DNA of 64,000 nt, from the NCBI RefSeq assembly GCF_024679245.1, contig NC_090195.1, positions 11,315,874-11,379,873 on the forward strand, given 5' to 3'. Made by a program: the position numbers and the translations under genes. How positions within the stretch are numbered: position 1 is the stretch's first letter; every line of letters starts with the position of its first letter. Below the pieces are notes generated by a model that worked only from the letters and a program-made list of their open reading frames with translations, had not been told where the DNA came from and searched no databases. Shown here piece after piece: positions 1-14,797 of the stretch. The DNA comes from Pseudorasbora parva. Taxonomy: Eukaryota > Chordata > Actinopteri > Cypriniformes > Gobionidae.

Positions 1-2004
1 CCCCTCGGACTGAGCCCTGTCAATGGTGAGTTTCCAGACCAAACATCTTGATGTGGGTCTGGCTTGTCAGGCTACATTTAATAGGCAATATACACAAGAT
101 TATTACATTATATTTTTAGTTGAAAATATTAAACAAATTGCAAATTTTTACACAGTGTAGTGTATGTGTGTGCGCAAAAAAGAACGTAATTTATGGCTTT
201 GCAGTTTGCACAATACTTAATATATATTGTTTAACACATAATTAATACATTGCTTAGCCAGCTTTACTAGAAATGCCCAAATACTTGTAAAACATGCTTG
301 TATGTATGACATAAAATATGATGCCATTTTACAAAAAATTATTTTAAGGACACACTCTGACTCTGACACAGCTATGATTCGTCAAGAGACAAGCCGTCAG
401 CTATCACCTGTGACTAAGCAATCACTCACATCCAAACATGACGGCTTGTTTCCTTTTTAATGTGGACGAAGAAGAAGAAGATGAGGAGAAGAAAAGACTT
501 GGCCGTGGAAGTGTCATGCCAGTGTTCTTGCCACAGGTCAATATTCATAGCAACGAAGAACCCTTAACAAAACCGTTACCATGGGAACAGAAAAAAACTG
601 AATCTAAAAGAGGAAACTGTACATATCCTGTGAACCGCCTCATCATTCATGAGTTCATATTTTTGGGGTAAAATTAGCTCACAATACGTTCCCACTGTGC
701 CCGTGCCTGGTCTGGCAGACTGCAGCCACAGAATGTTAATGCTTCTATAAGCAGATGATCGGTATGTCACATAATAAGGTATTTCCTCACATGTTGGTAT
801 TTTTAGCAGTCGATGAAATGAGCCTTTCAGGGTGAGATGGGTGTACGTTACTGAAAATGGCCAGCTGTCCCAGGAGAACCAAACATCTCTATAAACACTC
901 TCCTGGCAAAGCCACAGGCTCTTGTTAAAGAACGCAAATAATGTTAACACGTTCCCTTCTTTTTGTGCCTTGTTGTAATTTTTGGTTTAAAAGCTTTAAA
1001 GAAAAGCACTCAAATCCCTACATGTTAACAGTGACTAAACTTTAGCTTTCATTACAGACTACATTTCTTTTTAAAACATAAGCACAAGAGCTGTCAAAAG
1101 AATGACTAAGACATGCTTTTCACACAATTATACAACACATCTATTAGGTTATTAAAAGTTATCATTTACCTAAGAATTTCACAATATAAATTTTGATATG
1201 AAGCTACGAACATTAGCCGGGCACAGGAGCTAGTTATTTTTCACTGAACTTTTAAGCCTAGCTGATTAAATTACTAACACTTTACAGCAAAACAAAGCAA
1301 AAGATATTACTAATTAAAATATATAAGCTACAAAAGGTCTGACTGACTAATAAGAATATTAGTCATTAATATGACTAATTACTTCACATTTAGCTTGCCG
1401 TTTAAATTAGCTCAGCCTTTCATTCTAATGTGAAGCTATTAGCATTATCGCCAAACTCAATTTAATTTGACACAAAAACAAGGCTGTGAGGGATTGACGT
1501 ACAAAACGTCCAAATGTTTTAGCGGTATAGTTTAATGACACTGAAAAGATGCTTTTTTTAAATACTGTTACTGTAACTAATGTCTATTGTACGTACACAA
1601 TAATTGTTAGATCAAACTTTTTAATATTTTACAGAAAAAAACAACTAAACGAATTAATTTTACCACATCTTTAAAACAATTTACAATAGTTGCCTTTAGT
1701 TGAAAACGTATTTAGCAATGCCGTTTAATTTACCTCAACGTTTTGCTCTAATATGAATTCGAACATGTAGATCTTAGCATCAGTGTTATTTTAGTATTAT
1801 TTATGTACTGTTATAGTATTTATTAATATTTTTAATTAGTTTTCATTTTTATATCCATCCATTTACCTATAATTTCAATGTATTCCTGTTTTACTGGAAT
1901 GTTTTTTAGTTGCTAAAGCAACATTTATAAAAATATTAGAAAATATTTATTTCTGTTATTTATCTAATATTTATATTTTATTCAGCTTTATTTAAATTTT
2001 ATTT

Positions 2005-3079
2005 AAAGGTGCCATTTGTAAGAATTAGTTAGTGGTTGAAATGGGTACTGCAGTCCAAATTCTAAATATTGTTCCCCGACCCCTCCTCTTTTGACTCAAT
2101 GCTCATGCGGGTTGCCAGTTCGAGGACACACAACGGGAACAGCGCAATTTGCAATGGAAGGCGAGGAAACTTACACACAGTAAGCTGATGAGGGGATTTA
2201 TCCATGTTTTAATGCTTCCATTCATAGAGATTTTTAGATGGATGCCGACGCTTTGTTTGCTGGCTTCAATGGCTGCTGAAATATGCTGTGTTTTCCACCA
2301 AACTTGCAACCTGTGGTGTCGAAATACTATTGGGTATGTGCAGTATCGCACAGACCTGTGAAAGTGATCTGGCTTCGGGGCTTGCGCTGTGCCAATTACC
2401 ATAGTAATTCTGAGCATCCAGATTAAACAGATAAACAAAGATAACTGCTCCTGAATCTTTCTGCGTCCCTGCAAAGCAAACTGCACTTGATGTGACTGAT
2501 GGAGCGGAGTCACGTGACTAAAACCAAAATAACCGACATGGGAAAATGAAGTTGGTAAGAGGTTCTGAATTTCAATTACTTTTCAATTAATCTCTCAGCC
2601 CTAATGTGAACTCAGCATGTTTTCTAAATATCTGCACTGTAAAAAAAAATTGGTTGGTTTTTGTTGGTTTAACTTAAAAAAGTAAGTAACCTGGTTGCCT
2701 TAAAATTTTGAGTTTATAGAAAATAAAAATATTTGAGTTGATACAATGAAGGAAATTTGTTTAATAAATAGAAACTCAAAATATTTAAAATACATAAAAA
2801 ATTTGATAAAATCATGAAAATAGCACTATATGGCATGTTTCACTGCATCATCAGAAATAAAACACACACAATTACCCAATATGCTTACAAAATCTTTTAA
2901 TAATATTTTAATAAAGGTTGTCGAATCTCAAAAAAATGTCATTGTATTGACTCAAAATTTTAATTTGATTTTAATTTTAAGGCAATCAGGTAACTTTTTT
3001 TCTAAATAATTTTTACAGTGTGTAAACTTATGGTATTTTTATGCTTTAGAACAGTAAAAAACTTACATACAGCACCTTT
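2005..3079. mobile_element. Non-autonomous DNA transposon with 18-bp inverted ends, carrying a nested MITE
   Basis: The left end AAAGGTGCCATTTGTAAG near 2005 and the right end CTTACATACAGCACCTTT ending near 3079 are imperfect inverted repeats. No transposase frame is present. A second element (2635-3020) sits inside. The superfamily and target duplication were not resolved. Confidence 0.5.
2635..3020. mobile_element. CACTG-ended MITE (EnSpm/CACTA-like ends)
   Basis: Starts CACTGTAAAAAAAAATT and ends AATTTTTACAGTG. Subterminal repeats (AAGTAAGTAACCTGGTTGCC near the left, GGCAATCAGGTAACTTTT near the right) are also inverted. No coding capacity. Confidence 0.5.
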
Positions 3080-4399
3080 TACTTTATTTACAACAATTAG
3101 GCTTAAAATTACAATTGCACCTGCATAATTAGTAGACTAAATTACTAAAGTTGTCATTGTTGTTCAGGCTAAACAAACTGAAACAAATATATTTGACTAA
3201 TCTCAATCTTCAAAAAGATTAACACAAGATATCGCACACATTAATGCCCATTAGGTGGAACTGCACATTACTTTGCATTGCTTTGCTGTTTATTCATCTC
3301 AATATTTCACTTTAATATGATCCTGCTAGCATTAGTTGCACCTCATGTTCTCTGGCACTGGAACAAGCCATTTTTCATGAACCGATTATCCCCTTTTTAA
3401 ATGACAATTGCCCATTATAAATGTCAATAACAACAACGCTATGAGGAGATGATTAGAAACACCCATTTATTTAATTTGCCTCATTTTAACATTCAATCAT
3501 GTGAATTATGTGACTGAATTCAGGTCAAAGCAGGAGGGGAGGGAGACAAACCTTTGTTTGCCTTGCTAATGGTCTATATTGCATTCATTCATGCAACACA
3601 AAGGCTTGTTATTTTCTCACGGTTTCTAGATATGTATATCTCTGATTGTTCATCTCTGTACAATGCAACGACCACACGGGCTAACCGAGGCAGATTTACG
3701 GAAGAGGATTCCACCCTTTAAGTAAACAAATGTAATAGAGAAAACTATTATCGCAGCTGAAATTGCACCGCTAGTGTATTGCATAACACAGAGAACATCT
3801 GTTTTCAGAGGCACATACACTGACTGTGCTTCAAAACCTAGCGTGCGGCATACCTAGACATCAACTGTTCACTATGCAGTCTAGATAGGCAGCTCCCTCG
3901 GTTTTAAACACAGCCACTCCTCCAGACATAGTTTGTCATGTCAGCCCCATAGTTGATTCTGTCAGTAAAAATGATAATAAACCGCTCTAAGATATCAAAT
4001 ATTTATTAAACTACAGGCGGAATGTCTTTGGAATTAAAAATACACATTCCTTGACTTCCTATCCAATCTCACGCATGGAAAATTGACTTTGTCGTGTCAT
4101 TCAGACGTAACTTTACACATTGACATAAAGCTGGCAGCTTGCTTTACACATCTCTCCGTGGCGATAAACTGGGCCAAGCTGACGGCACACAGGCACAATC
4201 CCCATCTGAATTCCCTCTGACATGCTCCGCAGGGAGAAACCATCTTCCACCCGCAAGAAAGTCCAACTCACGGGAAGAGAGAGAGAGTTGCCTAGCAACC
4301 GGGCTCTTGGAAAAAGGCAGCAGCAGCCATTTTTCATTTTCATATTTGAAATCTAATAGCAATAATTGTGAGAGAGAGGAGGGAAACTGAAGTGTTTGT

Positions 4400-4529
<130 letters not shown>

Positions 4530-6531
4530 ACACATAAATACGATTAACACAATTAATTTGACTAATCACACTCTTTCCTCCAAATTACATTCAGAAATGT
4601 TGCATCTATGAGCTAATGAATTGAGGATTTGAGGGTCTTGATACATATTGGATGCAAGGGGTTTTGTCTCTGATATTTCCATTAACAGAATAATCATACT
4701 AAATGATCAAATTATGATATTTTTTTTAAATGAAAAAAAAAAACACCACAAACACAAATATGATACCATTTAAACCCTTAAGCTTTTACCTTCACCAAAA
4801 ACAATATATTATGGCAAAAAAAGGAAAAAAAGAAAACATTTTTCATATCATACACTTTTTAAAATGCACAATATTTTGTTTTGTTTTTTTGTAAACTTAC
4901 AAATACTAAAATATGTTACAAAATGTAGTTTAAGGGACAAAAATATATACATTTCCAAACTTACTATACTATTTGGGTGATAAATATGCTTTTGTAAATA
5001 TTTTTGAATCCATCTTAGAAATACATTGTTGGCCTTTTTTTGGTTATAATTTTTATTTTATAAAATATTTAAAAAGTAAATGTTCTTAACACATGGAGAG
5101 ACAAAATATGCATTAGTAAATAAATATATTTGTAGTATATATTAGTAATATGTTTTGGGACATTATTTATAAAAAATATTTAACAAAATCTCTATTTTGC
5201 TTGCCATATGGAATTTTAGCTGGCCATATGGAATTAAGTGGCTTTTCTCAGTTCCAACACAGGTTAAAAAACATTTTCATAATTTCATCAAATTAGTGTT
5301 TTAATATTTAATATTAATATAATATTGTTTTATTATATCATCAACACTTTAAAATGTCACAATTCATGTAGCTTGCAAACAAAAACAAAGAAAACATTTT
5401 GGTACCATGTTGCTCTGATATACAAACCATGGTGTCAATATCCATAAGCATAATAACGCACCATGGTAATTACATTTAATAAAATATGATATTATCATGT
5501 CAAGACAGAAATGGTGGAAACTTTCCCTATGCTGACCTCTAAATCCAGAGGGTAAAGCTAGTTATAAGGGTGATTAGTTAACGTGACAAGCCAATTACAG
5601 TCTAATGAAGAGGTCAATAGTCCCAGTAAGGTCACTAAATAAAGGCACAGAGAGAAAAGCATGACTGTACATGACTGATTTAGAAACAACTAAGGAGAAG
5701 TCACAATGGACAAGTCGACCAACAACCAGCTGATTAGTGAGGCTAGTCCATTTAGAAAGCCTTTCCTTTTGCACATCCTAAGAAACAAACAACACCAATG
5801 TTTACGTAGGTAAAACGCAAAACCCCTGGCAGAATGAACACAGGATGCTAAATGACCAGCGGGATCTGAGCTCCAGTTTAGAAAAACAAAACGAAAGCGA
5901 GGCACAAGGCGAGTATTGGTGTCAAGGCTAATGTATTTCATGTGCAAATGGGAAAACACCACCAGGAGACTCAATTAGGATTCAAAGTTTCCAAATACAG
6001 TTCGAACTGGGTAGGACAAGACACTGCACATGGGTAATAAAGCACACCCAGAGTGATTCTGTGGGGAAGTACATCTCTTCTCTCTTACAAGTCAATTCTG
6101 AAGACATATTGTAGATGAAAGCTCCACTGTGGGCAAACACAGCCAATAAGGGCAGGAATGTCCCCCCGTGGAGCACATAACCCTACACACAGAGACATCC
6201 ATTGTAATCAACTACGTCCAATACAGTGGGAGAAGATGGGTCCTTTGGGAATCTCAAGTCTTTTACTGTCTTATGATCAGCTGAAGATCACAAACACCAT
6301 TAGGTAAATCCAAACAGTACTCATTTACTTTCTTAATGTATGTTCCTGGTCTTTTTGTGCACAACGTATCAAAATGTAACTAGCTCGCCCTCACCAGCTG
6401 ACATCAGCTAGGCCCTGTGGGCGGGGAAAATAACGTGAATAAAATTGAATGAAGTTAAATAAAATATTTACTTGTAGGTATAGTGGATGTAATTTTACTT
6501 CCATAATGTGATGCCCTTAAAGTGACAGTAA

Positions 6532-6752
6532 AAATATCCATATTTAACATGTTATAAAGTAAAATATCTAGCTTCCGGTGGACCACCTTCAGTATTCAAC
6601 TCACGAAAAAAACATAACTTGCATGACGATGACGTCGGACGTTAGCATTTTGAACTGCGAGTCGCGTTACACTTTCTTCGGAAGTTGAATTCGGAAGTCG
6701 GTCCGCTGCAAGCTAGATATTTTACTTCATAAATTTTTAAATATGGATATTT
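6532..6752. mobile_element. Foldback element with about 70-bp arms
   Basis: The left arm starts AAATATCCATATTTAA and includes AAAATATCTAGCTTCC. The right arm is its imperfect inverse, ending TTAAATATGGATATTT. The arms enclose a short GC-richer loop. No coding capacity. Confidence 0.6.
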
Positions 6753-7239
6753 CTTTTATAAAAAACAATAGATTCACTTCAGAAGGCCTTTATTAGCCCC
6801 CGGAGCCGTGTTTTAGCCCCCCTGCCATTATAAAGCTTAGATTGGCCAGAGAATCTTTAATATAACTCAGATTGTTTTGAACTGTAAGAAGAATGTCATT
6901 TACACCTGGCTTGTGGGATAATTTTCATTTTTGGGTGAACTATCCGAAAGTCCGTGGAAAAACACATTTTTATAATGAAATAAATGATTTCATATTATTA
7001 TGAAATAAATAAGTTTTTCTCCAAAACATGCTGGCCATAATATCTCTGAAGTATATTCCCAACATATTCCCTTAATCATTAATCTCAATGAGTAAACCCA
7101 AAGAATATAGTTCTGATGTGCAGCAAAAGATTGTTGAGCCTGAAGGAAAATAGCTAAAGCATTGAAAATTCCCATTTCCACCATCAGGACAATAATAAGA
7201 AGTTCCAGTCAACTAAAGATGTTCCGAATCTGCCTGAAA

Positions 7240-7975
7240 AAGTGTCTATATTGTCTTAATGCACAGTGAGGAGGACAGTTCAAGTGGACAAAGACTTTCC
7301 AAGGATCACAGACGGAGAATAGCAGAGATTAGTTGAGTCTTGGGCTCAGAAAGCCTTTTTTTTATAATTTTTTTATCTAACAACCCCTATAATCACCACA
7401 TGATGTTTGAGAGGGTTTCAAGAAAAATCTTCCTTGCTCATCCAGAAACAAACTCCAGCATCTTTCAGTGGTCAGACACGAATGGAACTTCAAAAGGGAC
7501 TTGATTCTAATCAGATACAACTAAATAAAAGAGCTTTTTGGCAGTCAACCTACCAGATGGGTTTGGTGCAAACAGGGATAAAAAGTACCCCTGCCCACAG
7601 TTAAAAATACAGCTAGATTTTTTTTACGTTGTGGGCCTATTTTTTGACTGGAGGTCCAAGACATATTGACCTGAACCCTAGAGAAAATGAGTGGGGTGAA
7701 CTGAAGAAAAGAAGCACCAAGAGGGAGCTGGGAATCTGAAGGATCTGGAGAGGTTGTGTATGGAGGAATGGTTTCTGATATAATGCCAGGTGTTTTCCAA
7801 ACTCATTAGGCATCATAGGAGAAGACTCGGAGCTGTTATCTTGGAAAAAGTTGGTTGCAAAAAGTATTTAATAAAAGGGTGTCAGTAATTATGGCAAACG
7901 TGTTTTGGAGAAATACATTTGTTTTATAATGTGATTTACCAGTGGGTCCTAAAAACATTTAAATAAAGTAAAATA
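7240..7975 (+). pseudogene. Decayed Tc1/mariner transposase remnant
   Basis: The order of short blocks resembles Tc1-family transposase and 3' region: CAAGTGGACAAAGACTTTCC, TTTCAGTGGTCAGACACGAA, a block encoding HIDLNPRENEWGELK and GGATCTGGAGAGGTTGTG. The LNP..E.xW remnant corresponds to the last part of the DDE domain. Many stops and frameshifts; not functional. Confidence 0.55.
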
Positions 7976-8722
7976 ATACAAATGGGCTCCATTTTGACAG
8001 TCAAAAACAGCCATCTCAGTTTGGCTGGTCATCATAGTTCATTCTCTGGCTAAGGAACAGAGCAAAACGAAAAGAATGCACTGACTGGATTTTGTTCCAC
8101 ACAATCCAGTCAAGAAAGCAGAGCGAGTTTACCATTAACACACACACAGGACATAAGATTCATCACTTCAAAAGCTCTGGTCATATCACTGCTGCAGAGA
8201 ATGACTGACACGCAGAATAAAATCTGCAAAATGTCCCTCACAAGGACGGTTTAATCCCTGAGCATTCGGGCTTCTGGGAGAGGCTGGCGTTTGAGCTGAA
8301 TTCAAGACACATTCTTCACAGTGGACATACAATCACACAAGCACACTCATACATGCATACATACAGAGTGGGCCCGCAGAGAAGTAATATAACACCCAGA
8401 GAACAAGGTGCCACGCCTGACCGCGCGGAGTCGAGGGAGAAAAACAGACTGAGAGAGAGACGGACAGCCAAAGAGAAAGCGCGGAGCAGAGGAGGGTAGA
8501 AACATTATCCCACCTTCCTGCTTTGTGTGCACCAGAGAAAAGGCCTTTTAACACACATTACACAAGAGCAACAGGCTCTTGTTCATGAGACAAACTGTAT
8601 GTGTGTGTTTGTGTGGTATACGTGTGTAGTTACCATGGTCAAGTCAAATCAAGAAAAGTCCATTATGTAGCTATTAAGGCAAAACATTAAAAAATATACA
8701 TATTCACATGTCTTATACATTA

Positions 8723-9215
8723 ACATTCAAAAGTTGGGGTTCAGTAAGATTTTATTTTTAAGGAAATTATTACCTCAAAACTGACAGTAAAGAGTTTTGT
8801 TACAAAAGATGCAAATTTCCATTTCAAATAAATACTGCTCTTTTTAACCTTCTATTCATGTTTACACAAAAATATTAAGCAATCTTTTTCAACATTGATA
8901 ATAATAAAAAATGTTTCTTAAGCACCAAATTAGCATATATGATTTCTGAAGGATCAAGTGACACTGAAGACTGGAGCAATGATGCTGAATATTCAGCTTT
9001 GCCATCAAAGGAATAAAAAACTATTTGAACATACAGTATATTAAAAGAGAAAACAGCTATTTTATATTGTAATAATAATAATAATAATATTTTACAAAAT
9101 TACTGCTTTTACAGTATTTTAATCAAATAAACGCAGCTTTGGAGAAACTTCTTTCGAAAACATGTTTTAAAAAAATATTACAAACCACAACATTTTGAAC
9201 AGTAATTTGTGTGTG
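8723..9215. mobile_element. Dispersed TTCAAAAGTTTGGGG-ended MITE, near full-length
   Basis: Begins ACATTCAAAAGTTGGGGTTC and ends in ACATTTTGAACAGTAATTTG, with a central block GATTTCTGAAGGATCA and GACACTGAAGACTGGAG. The same central block recurs at 17600-17830, 28205-28400, 37647-37895 (reverse), 49690-49980 and 61930-62135 (reverse), so it is a high-copy family. No protein is encoded. Confidence 0.7.
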
Positions 9216-10476
9216 AACCATAAATAATGCCTCAAAATTTAATTGCATAACAAAATAATGTTTTATAGTCATTTATAATTAAAAAAAGAAAGTAAAACAC
9301 ATTTAAAAGAAAAAAATTATATAATGCATTTCAAAGTAACAACAGGGAGCCAAAAAAATATTGTATTACCAAGACAACAAAACCATGGCAATGTCATAGT
9401 ACGTCTTTGTGAGGGACAGAATTAATGCTTCAAGTCAAGTAGGTGTAGGAGTCATGATGTATTCAGCCCAAAGAAACAGAGGTCCCAATGTTACAAAGCT
9501 GTCCTACAGCAAGAGTCACATTTGGTCATTGTTTTGAGGTAAGGGAATTCAATGGGGGCTTGACTGACTAATAACAGAATAAAATGTCAACCCAACCCAA
9601 GCTGAAGCCATTGCATTATCATCATAAGCAATGCGTTCCTTATTTAACAGAACAGACTAACTGTGTGGATGCATTTGACAGAACTTCAGAGAACTGTGCA
9701 TGCCTTCGCCCCCACCCACCTCCCACAATTCATAGCTTCTCTCCATTACATTCATATTTCCAAGGCTTTTATATGAGTCCTGCAGAAAGGCAGTGGCTAT
9801 TGGCCATGACAAAGGATTAAAGAAGCTTAGTCTCTCTTTTGAGATTCCGGATTCTCAGTTGGTTTGAAAAAGGGGATTACTTCAACAAAAAAAAGACCAC
9901 ACTTATATCCCCCAAGTTCTTTCGGCTTTTGTTTAAAGCTTGGTATCGATTTATTTCAAGAGGCCCATGTGGAAATGACTCTTGTTCGAGAGTCTCTCAG
10001 ACCGAGATCGGTTCTGGTATGCTTCCTGTCACATGGAAGTGGTGAACAGTATCAAAGTGCAGTTGTGGACTGAGAGGTAAGCAGCTGGATTCCTGTAAAT
10101 CAAGTTATCTAAAGAGAGTGGACTGGAGTCTCTGAGGCACCGGCTGAGGGGTTGGGATTCGTGGACTCACCCCTGAGAAAACAGGCTGCTTGCGCTTCAC
10201 TGTGCCAGGTGTAAAATGCCAGCGTCTGTCGACCGTACCTTGCCAAAACGCCATTGATCAATGGTATTCAGATGCACTGCTTTTGGGACCCACAAAAAAA
10301 GCAGATTGAACGAAATTCTTCAACACTTCACTGGCGTTCCATCACATTTAACTTCCATTATAGTGTGTAAGAATCAAGAATAGGTTATGGTTAAGAAAAA
10401 AATATCACAGATGACCTTTTAAAGGTGATGTTAGGTGAAGTGGAAGCAATCCAGCATTTTAAAGGAAAAGTAATAT

Positions 10477-11434
<958 letters not shown>

Positions 11435-13041
11435 TCCGTTCACAAAAATCTAACATATGGGCTTCAGAAGACTTGGAATACAATTCATACGATCTTCTAT
11501 GGTGCTTTTTGGAGCTTAACAGTGCCTGATGACTGTATGCTTCCATCGTATGGAAAAGTGCAGCGCAGGCATTTTGTTTGCGTTTTACATTAGAAAAAGT
11601 CATGCAGTTTTTTTCCTAACGAAATGAAGAAGAAAATAAATCTTTAATTTTAGGTGAACTGCACCTTAAAGCCTGTGAGCACCTCTGACACGGTGCAGAA
11701 AAACTGGGGGAAAATATGTGATTCCTTCTGAAATTCTTTTCTTGCGATAAGGCAAGGATCAGATCCATCAGTAAGGGGGTCTATGATACCGGTGAGACTG
11801 ATATCAACGTTGGAGTCTTATCTCTAGGCACATGTTTCTCTCTCAAAGTGCCTGAAGTGCATTGCAGCACAGATGAAAGAACCTGCATTTTACGCCACAT
11901 TGAAATAAACACCTTAATTGTCTACAGAAGGCGTGTGCTCTGGATGACGCCAGCAAGGTTAAAACAGCAACGATGGCCAAGATTAACTTGAGACCACGGC
12001 GAGATGGTCTAGACAGATGTGTCCAGGTGGCATTTCTGAAAAAACCTCTAGTCACATAAAATCATGTAATATTCATCACATGGCAGACCTCAGAGGAGAA
12101 GAACACATCAAAATCTGCTCGCAAAATCTGCCTCAGCCGCTTGACGTATCGACAATGACGGAAAGGGGTTTCAACCTGGTGCACGGCACAACAGTGACAT
12201 CCAAAACACACTGTAGATACGGACTAGCTTAAAGGTGTTTTTAAACGTGAATTTAGGTCACGGTGAGTCACAGATGTAGCTCGAAAAAGCATAAAAAAAA
12301 CCTCATGACTCGTAGCAAGCCTGGCTGATGGCAAAAACACACAGCCAGAAAGAGAGCAGCTCTACACATCCCCACACTCCCATGAGACAAAGCCCAGCAC
12401 ATTCTCATACCACAGCCTTCACATGCTCCTGAGCTCTAAAAAAGGCCTGCTCAGAGACGGCCTATGAATAGAGCGCATTGTCATCCACAGGCCTTAATGT
12501 GTCCACGGTTTCATAGAGGCAGGGCCTCTGGGCTGCTAGAGCTGAATAATTAAAGAAGAGTTCTGCATTGAAAGAGTCAGGGTGCGGAGCGGCAGGCAGT
12601 CTGCTATGGCTCATGAGCCTCAATCTTTCTTTCTTTCTATCGTTCTCCATTCCAGAAGCACTAACCGCCCATGATATTGTGTTTGCCTTGGTAAAATGAG
12701 ATTGCTCGTCGAGTTGATGGTTTGGATAACAAGCCAAGCGATCTGTCAGCATCAGTTGGAAAACATTGGAGAGGATACAAAATTTCTACCCAACCACAAT
12801 AGTTCTGTACTAAATTCAAGCAAGCTGCCTAGTGCCAACCTAGATGGCATATGCGAAGATAGGCAGTAAACTCACTACCACACTTGAGGCAAAAATGCAT
12901 ACATAGAAATGATAGGATTGCCATATCTATTAAATAAAATATTCTAGAATTTCAACAAGCTTAGTAGGAAAAAAATGGCAGATGTAACAAGAAAAGTTGA
13001 AGGTAAATATACCTACATATCATTCAATATCAAAAAGCATC

Positions 13042-14797
13042 TACACTATATTACCCAAAGTATTTGGACAACCCCTCCATATCATTGATTTCAGGTGTTC
13101 CGAACATTTCCATGTCCACAGGTGTACAAAATGAAGCACCTAGGCATGCAGACGCTTCTACAAACATTTGTGAAAGAATGGTTTGCTCTTAGGAGGTCAG
13201 TGAATTCAAGCGTGATAGTTTGCCACCTGTTCAATAAATCCATTCGTGAAATTTCCTCAATGCTAAATATTCCACGGTCAACTGTTAGTGGTATTATAAC
13301 AAAGTGGAAGCAATTGGGAACAACACTCACAAAGTGGTAGGGCACGTAAAATCACAGAGTGGGGTCAGTGCTGAGGCGCACTGTGTGCAGAAGTCGCCAA
13401 CTTTTTGCAGAGTCAACAGCTACAGAACTGTGTTTAGCCTTCAGATTAGCTCAAGAACAGTGCATATAGAGCTTCATGGAATGGGTTTCCATGGCTGAGC
13501 AGCTGCATCCAAGCCTTACATCACCAAGTGCAATGCAACGCGTCGGATGCAGTGGAGTAAAACACTCCGCAACTGGACTCTAGAGCAGTGTAGACATGTT
13601 CTCTGGAGTGACGAATCACGCTTCTCAGTCTGATGAGTCTGGGTTTGGTGGTTGCCAGGAGAATGGTACTTGCCTGACAGCATAGTGCCAAATGTAAAGT
13701 TTGGTGGAGGGAGGATTATGGTTCGTGGGTTTTTTTATCAGGGGTTGGGTTTGGCCCTTAGTTCCAGTGAAAGGAACACTTAATGCTTCAGCATACCAAG
13801 AAATCTTGGACAATTTCATGCTCCCAAATTTGTGGGAACAGTTTGGAGATGGCCCCTTCCTGTTCCAACATGACTGCGCACCAGTGCACAAAGCAAGGTC
13901 CATAAGACATGGAAGAGTCTTGACCTCAACCCGATAGAACACCTTTAGGATAAATTAGAGCGGAGACTGTGAACCAGGCCTTCTCGTCCAACATCAGCGC
14001 CTGACCTCACAAATGTGCTTTTCAAATGCGTCAAAAATTCCCATAAAAACACTCCTAAACCTTGGAACCCTGGAAAGTAGGGCTGTCCTCGACTAAGGAT
14101 TTAGACATTCGAATCAAAATTGTCGAATCTCTCTATGGTCGACCGATAGTCGAATCATCTATGTGTGTGTGAATGGGTAGGGAGGGGCACGACACTGTCA
14201 GCAGAAGGGTAAAACTATTTTTATTTTCCTTTACACACTGCACACAGCAACAACTTTTAATAAAGCGACCAAAACTGCCTGCCAACTGACAGACGAACTG
14301 ACAATGGCTTTCTTATTTAGGTTTAAATAGCCTAAAAGGTAATGTGGTGGATAAACATTAATAAACCGTTTTCTCATAACATGTTAAAGCCACGATCGAA
14401 ATACAGAACATCACACAAATATATAAAAGAACATTTTGATAAATAAACCTAAAAAAATACCTGCCTAGAGAGGAAAAGAACACTATGAGTGCGTTTATAT
14501 GCATGTTCTTAAGCCGATTGTGCCTAAAGGGGTGAAGGACGCGAAGCTCAGTTGATCCTCGTTTCATAACACCCGCGAAGAATCAGAGGTCGAATCAGAC
14601 TCCGCATTTCGATGCACCGAATCTTCGACTATTCGGGGTCACCCCTAGTGGAAAGCCTTCCCAGAAGAGTTGAAACTGTTATAGCTCCAAAGGGTGGGTT
14701 AACTCCATATTAAACTATACAGATTAAAAATGAGATGTCATTAAACTTCATGTGCATGTAAAGGCAGATTTCCCAAAACTTTTGGCAATATAGTGTA
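13042..14797 (+). pseudogene. Tc1-like transposon, inactivated and interrupted
   Basis: Ends TACACTATATTACCCAAAG and CTTTTGGCAATATAGTGTA are inverted repeats next to TA. The interior is close to a common fish Tc1 family. The first part encodes the helix-turn-helix region (for example NIPRSTVSGIITKWKQLG). The last part covers the DDE region ([34 protein letters not shown]). The usual transposase start (ATGGTTTGCTCT at 13178) is followed at once by TAG, and several indels break the frame. A hAT-like insertion splits its 3' end. Confidence 0.85.
14078..14647. mobile_element. hAT-like non-autonomous element nested in the Tc1 copy
   Basis: Starts TAGGGCTGTCCTC and ends GGGGTCACCCCTA, imperfect inverted ends. 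Flanked by CTGGAAAG (14070-14077) and GTGGAAAG (14648-14655), an 8-bp target duplication with one mismatch, as expected of hAT elements. Internal GTCGAAT/ATTCGAC motifs are common in this group. No transposase frame. Confidence 0.75.

Noticed and set aside
2103..2513. 136-codon minus frame
   Set aside because: Falls inside the non-autonomous transposon 2005-3079 and shows no recognisable protein.
13091..13942. Open frames of 60-105 codons inside the Tc1 copy
   Set aside because: Fragments or reverse-strand shadows of a broken transposase.
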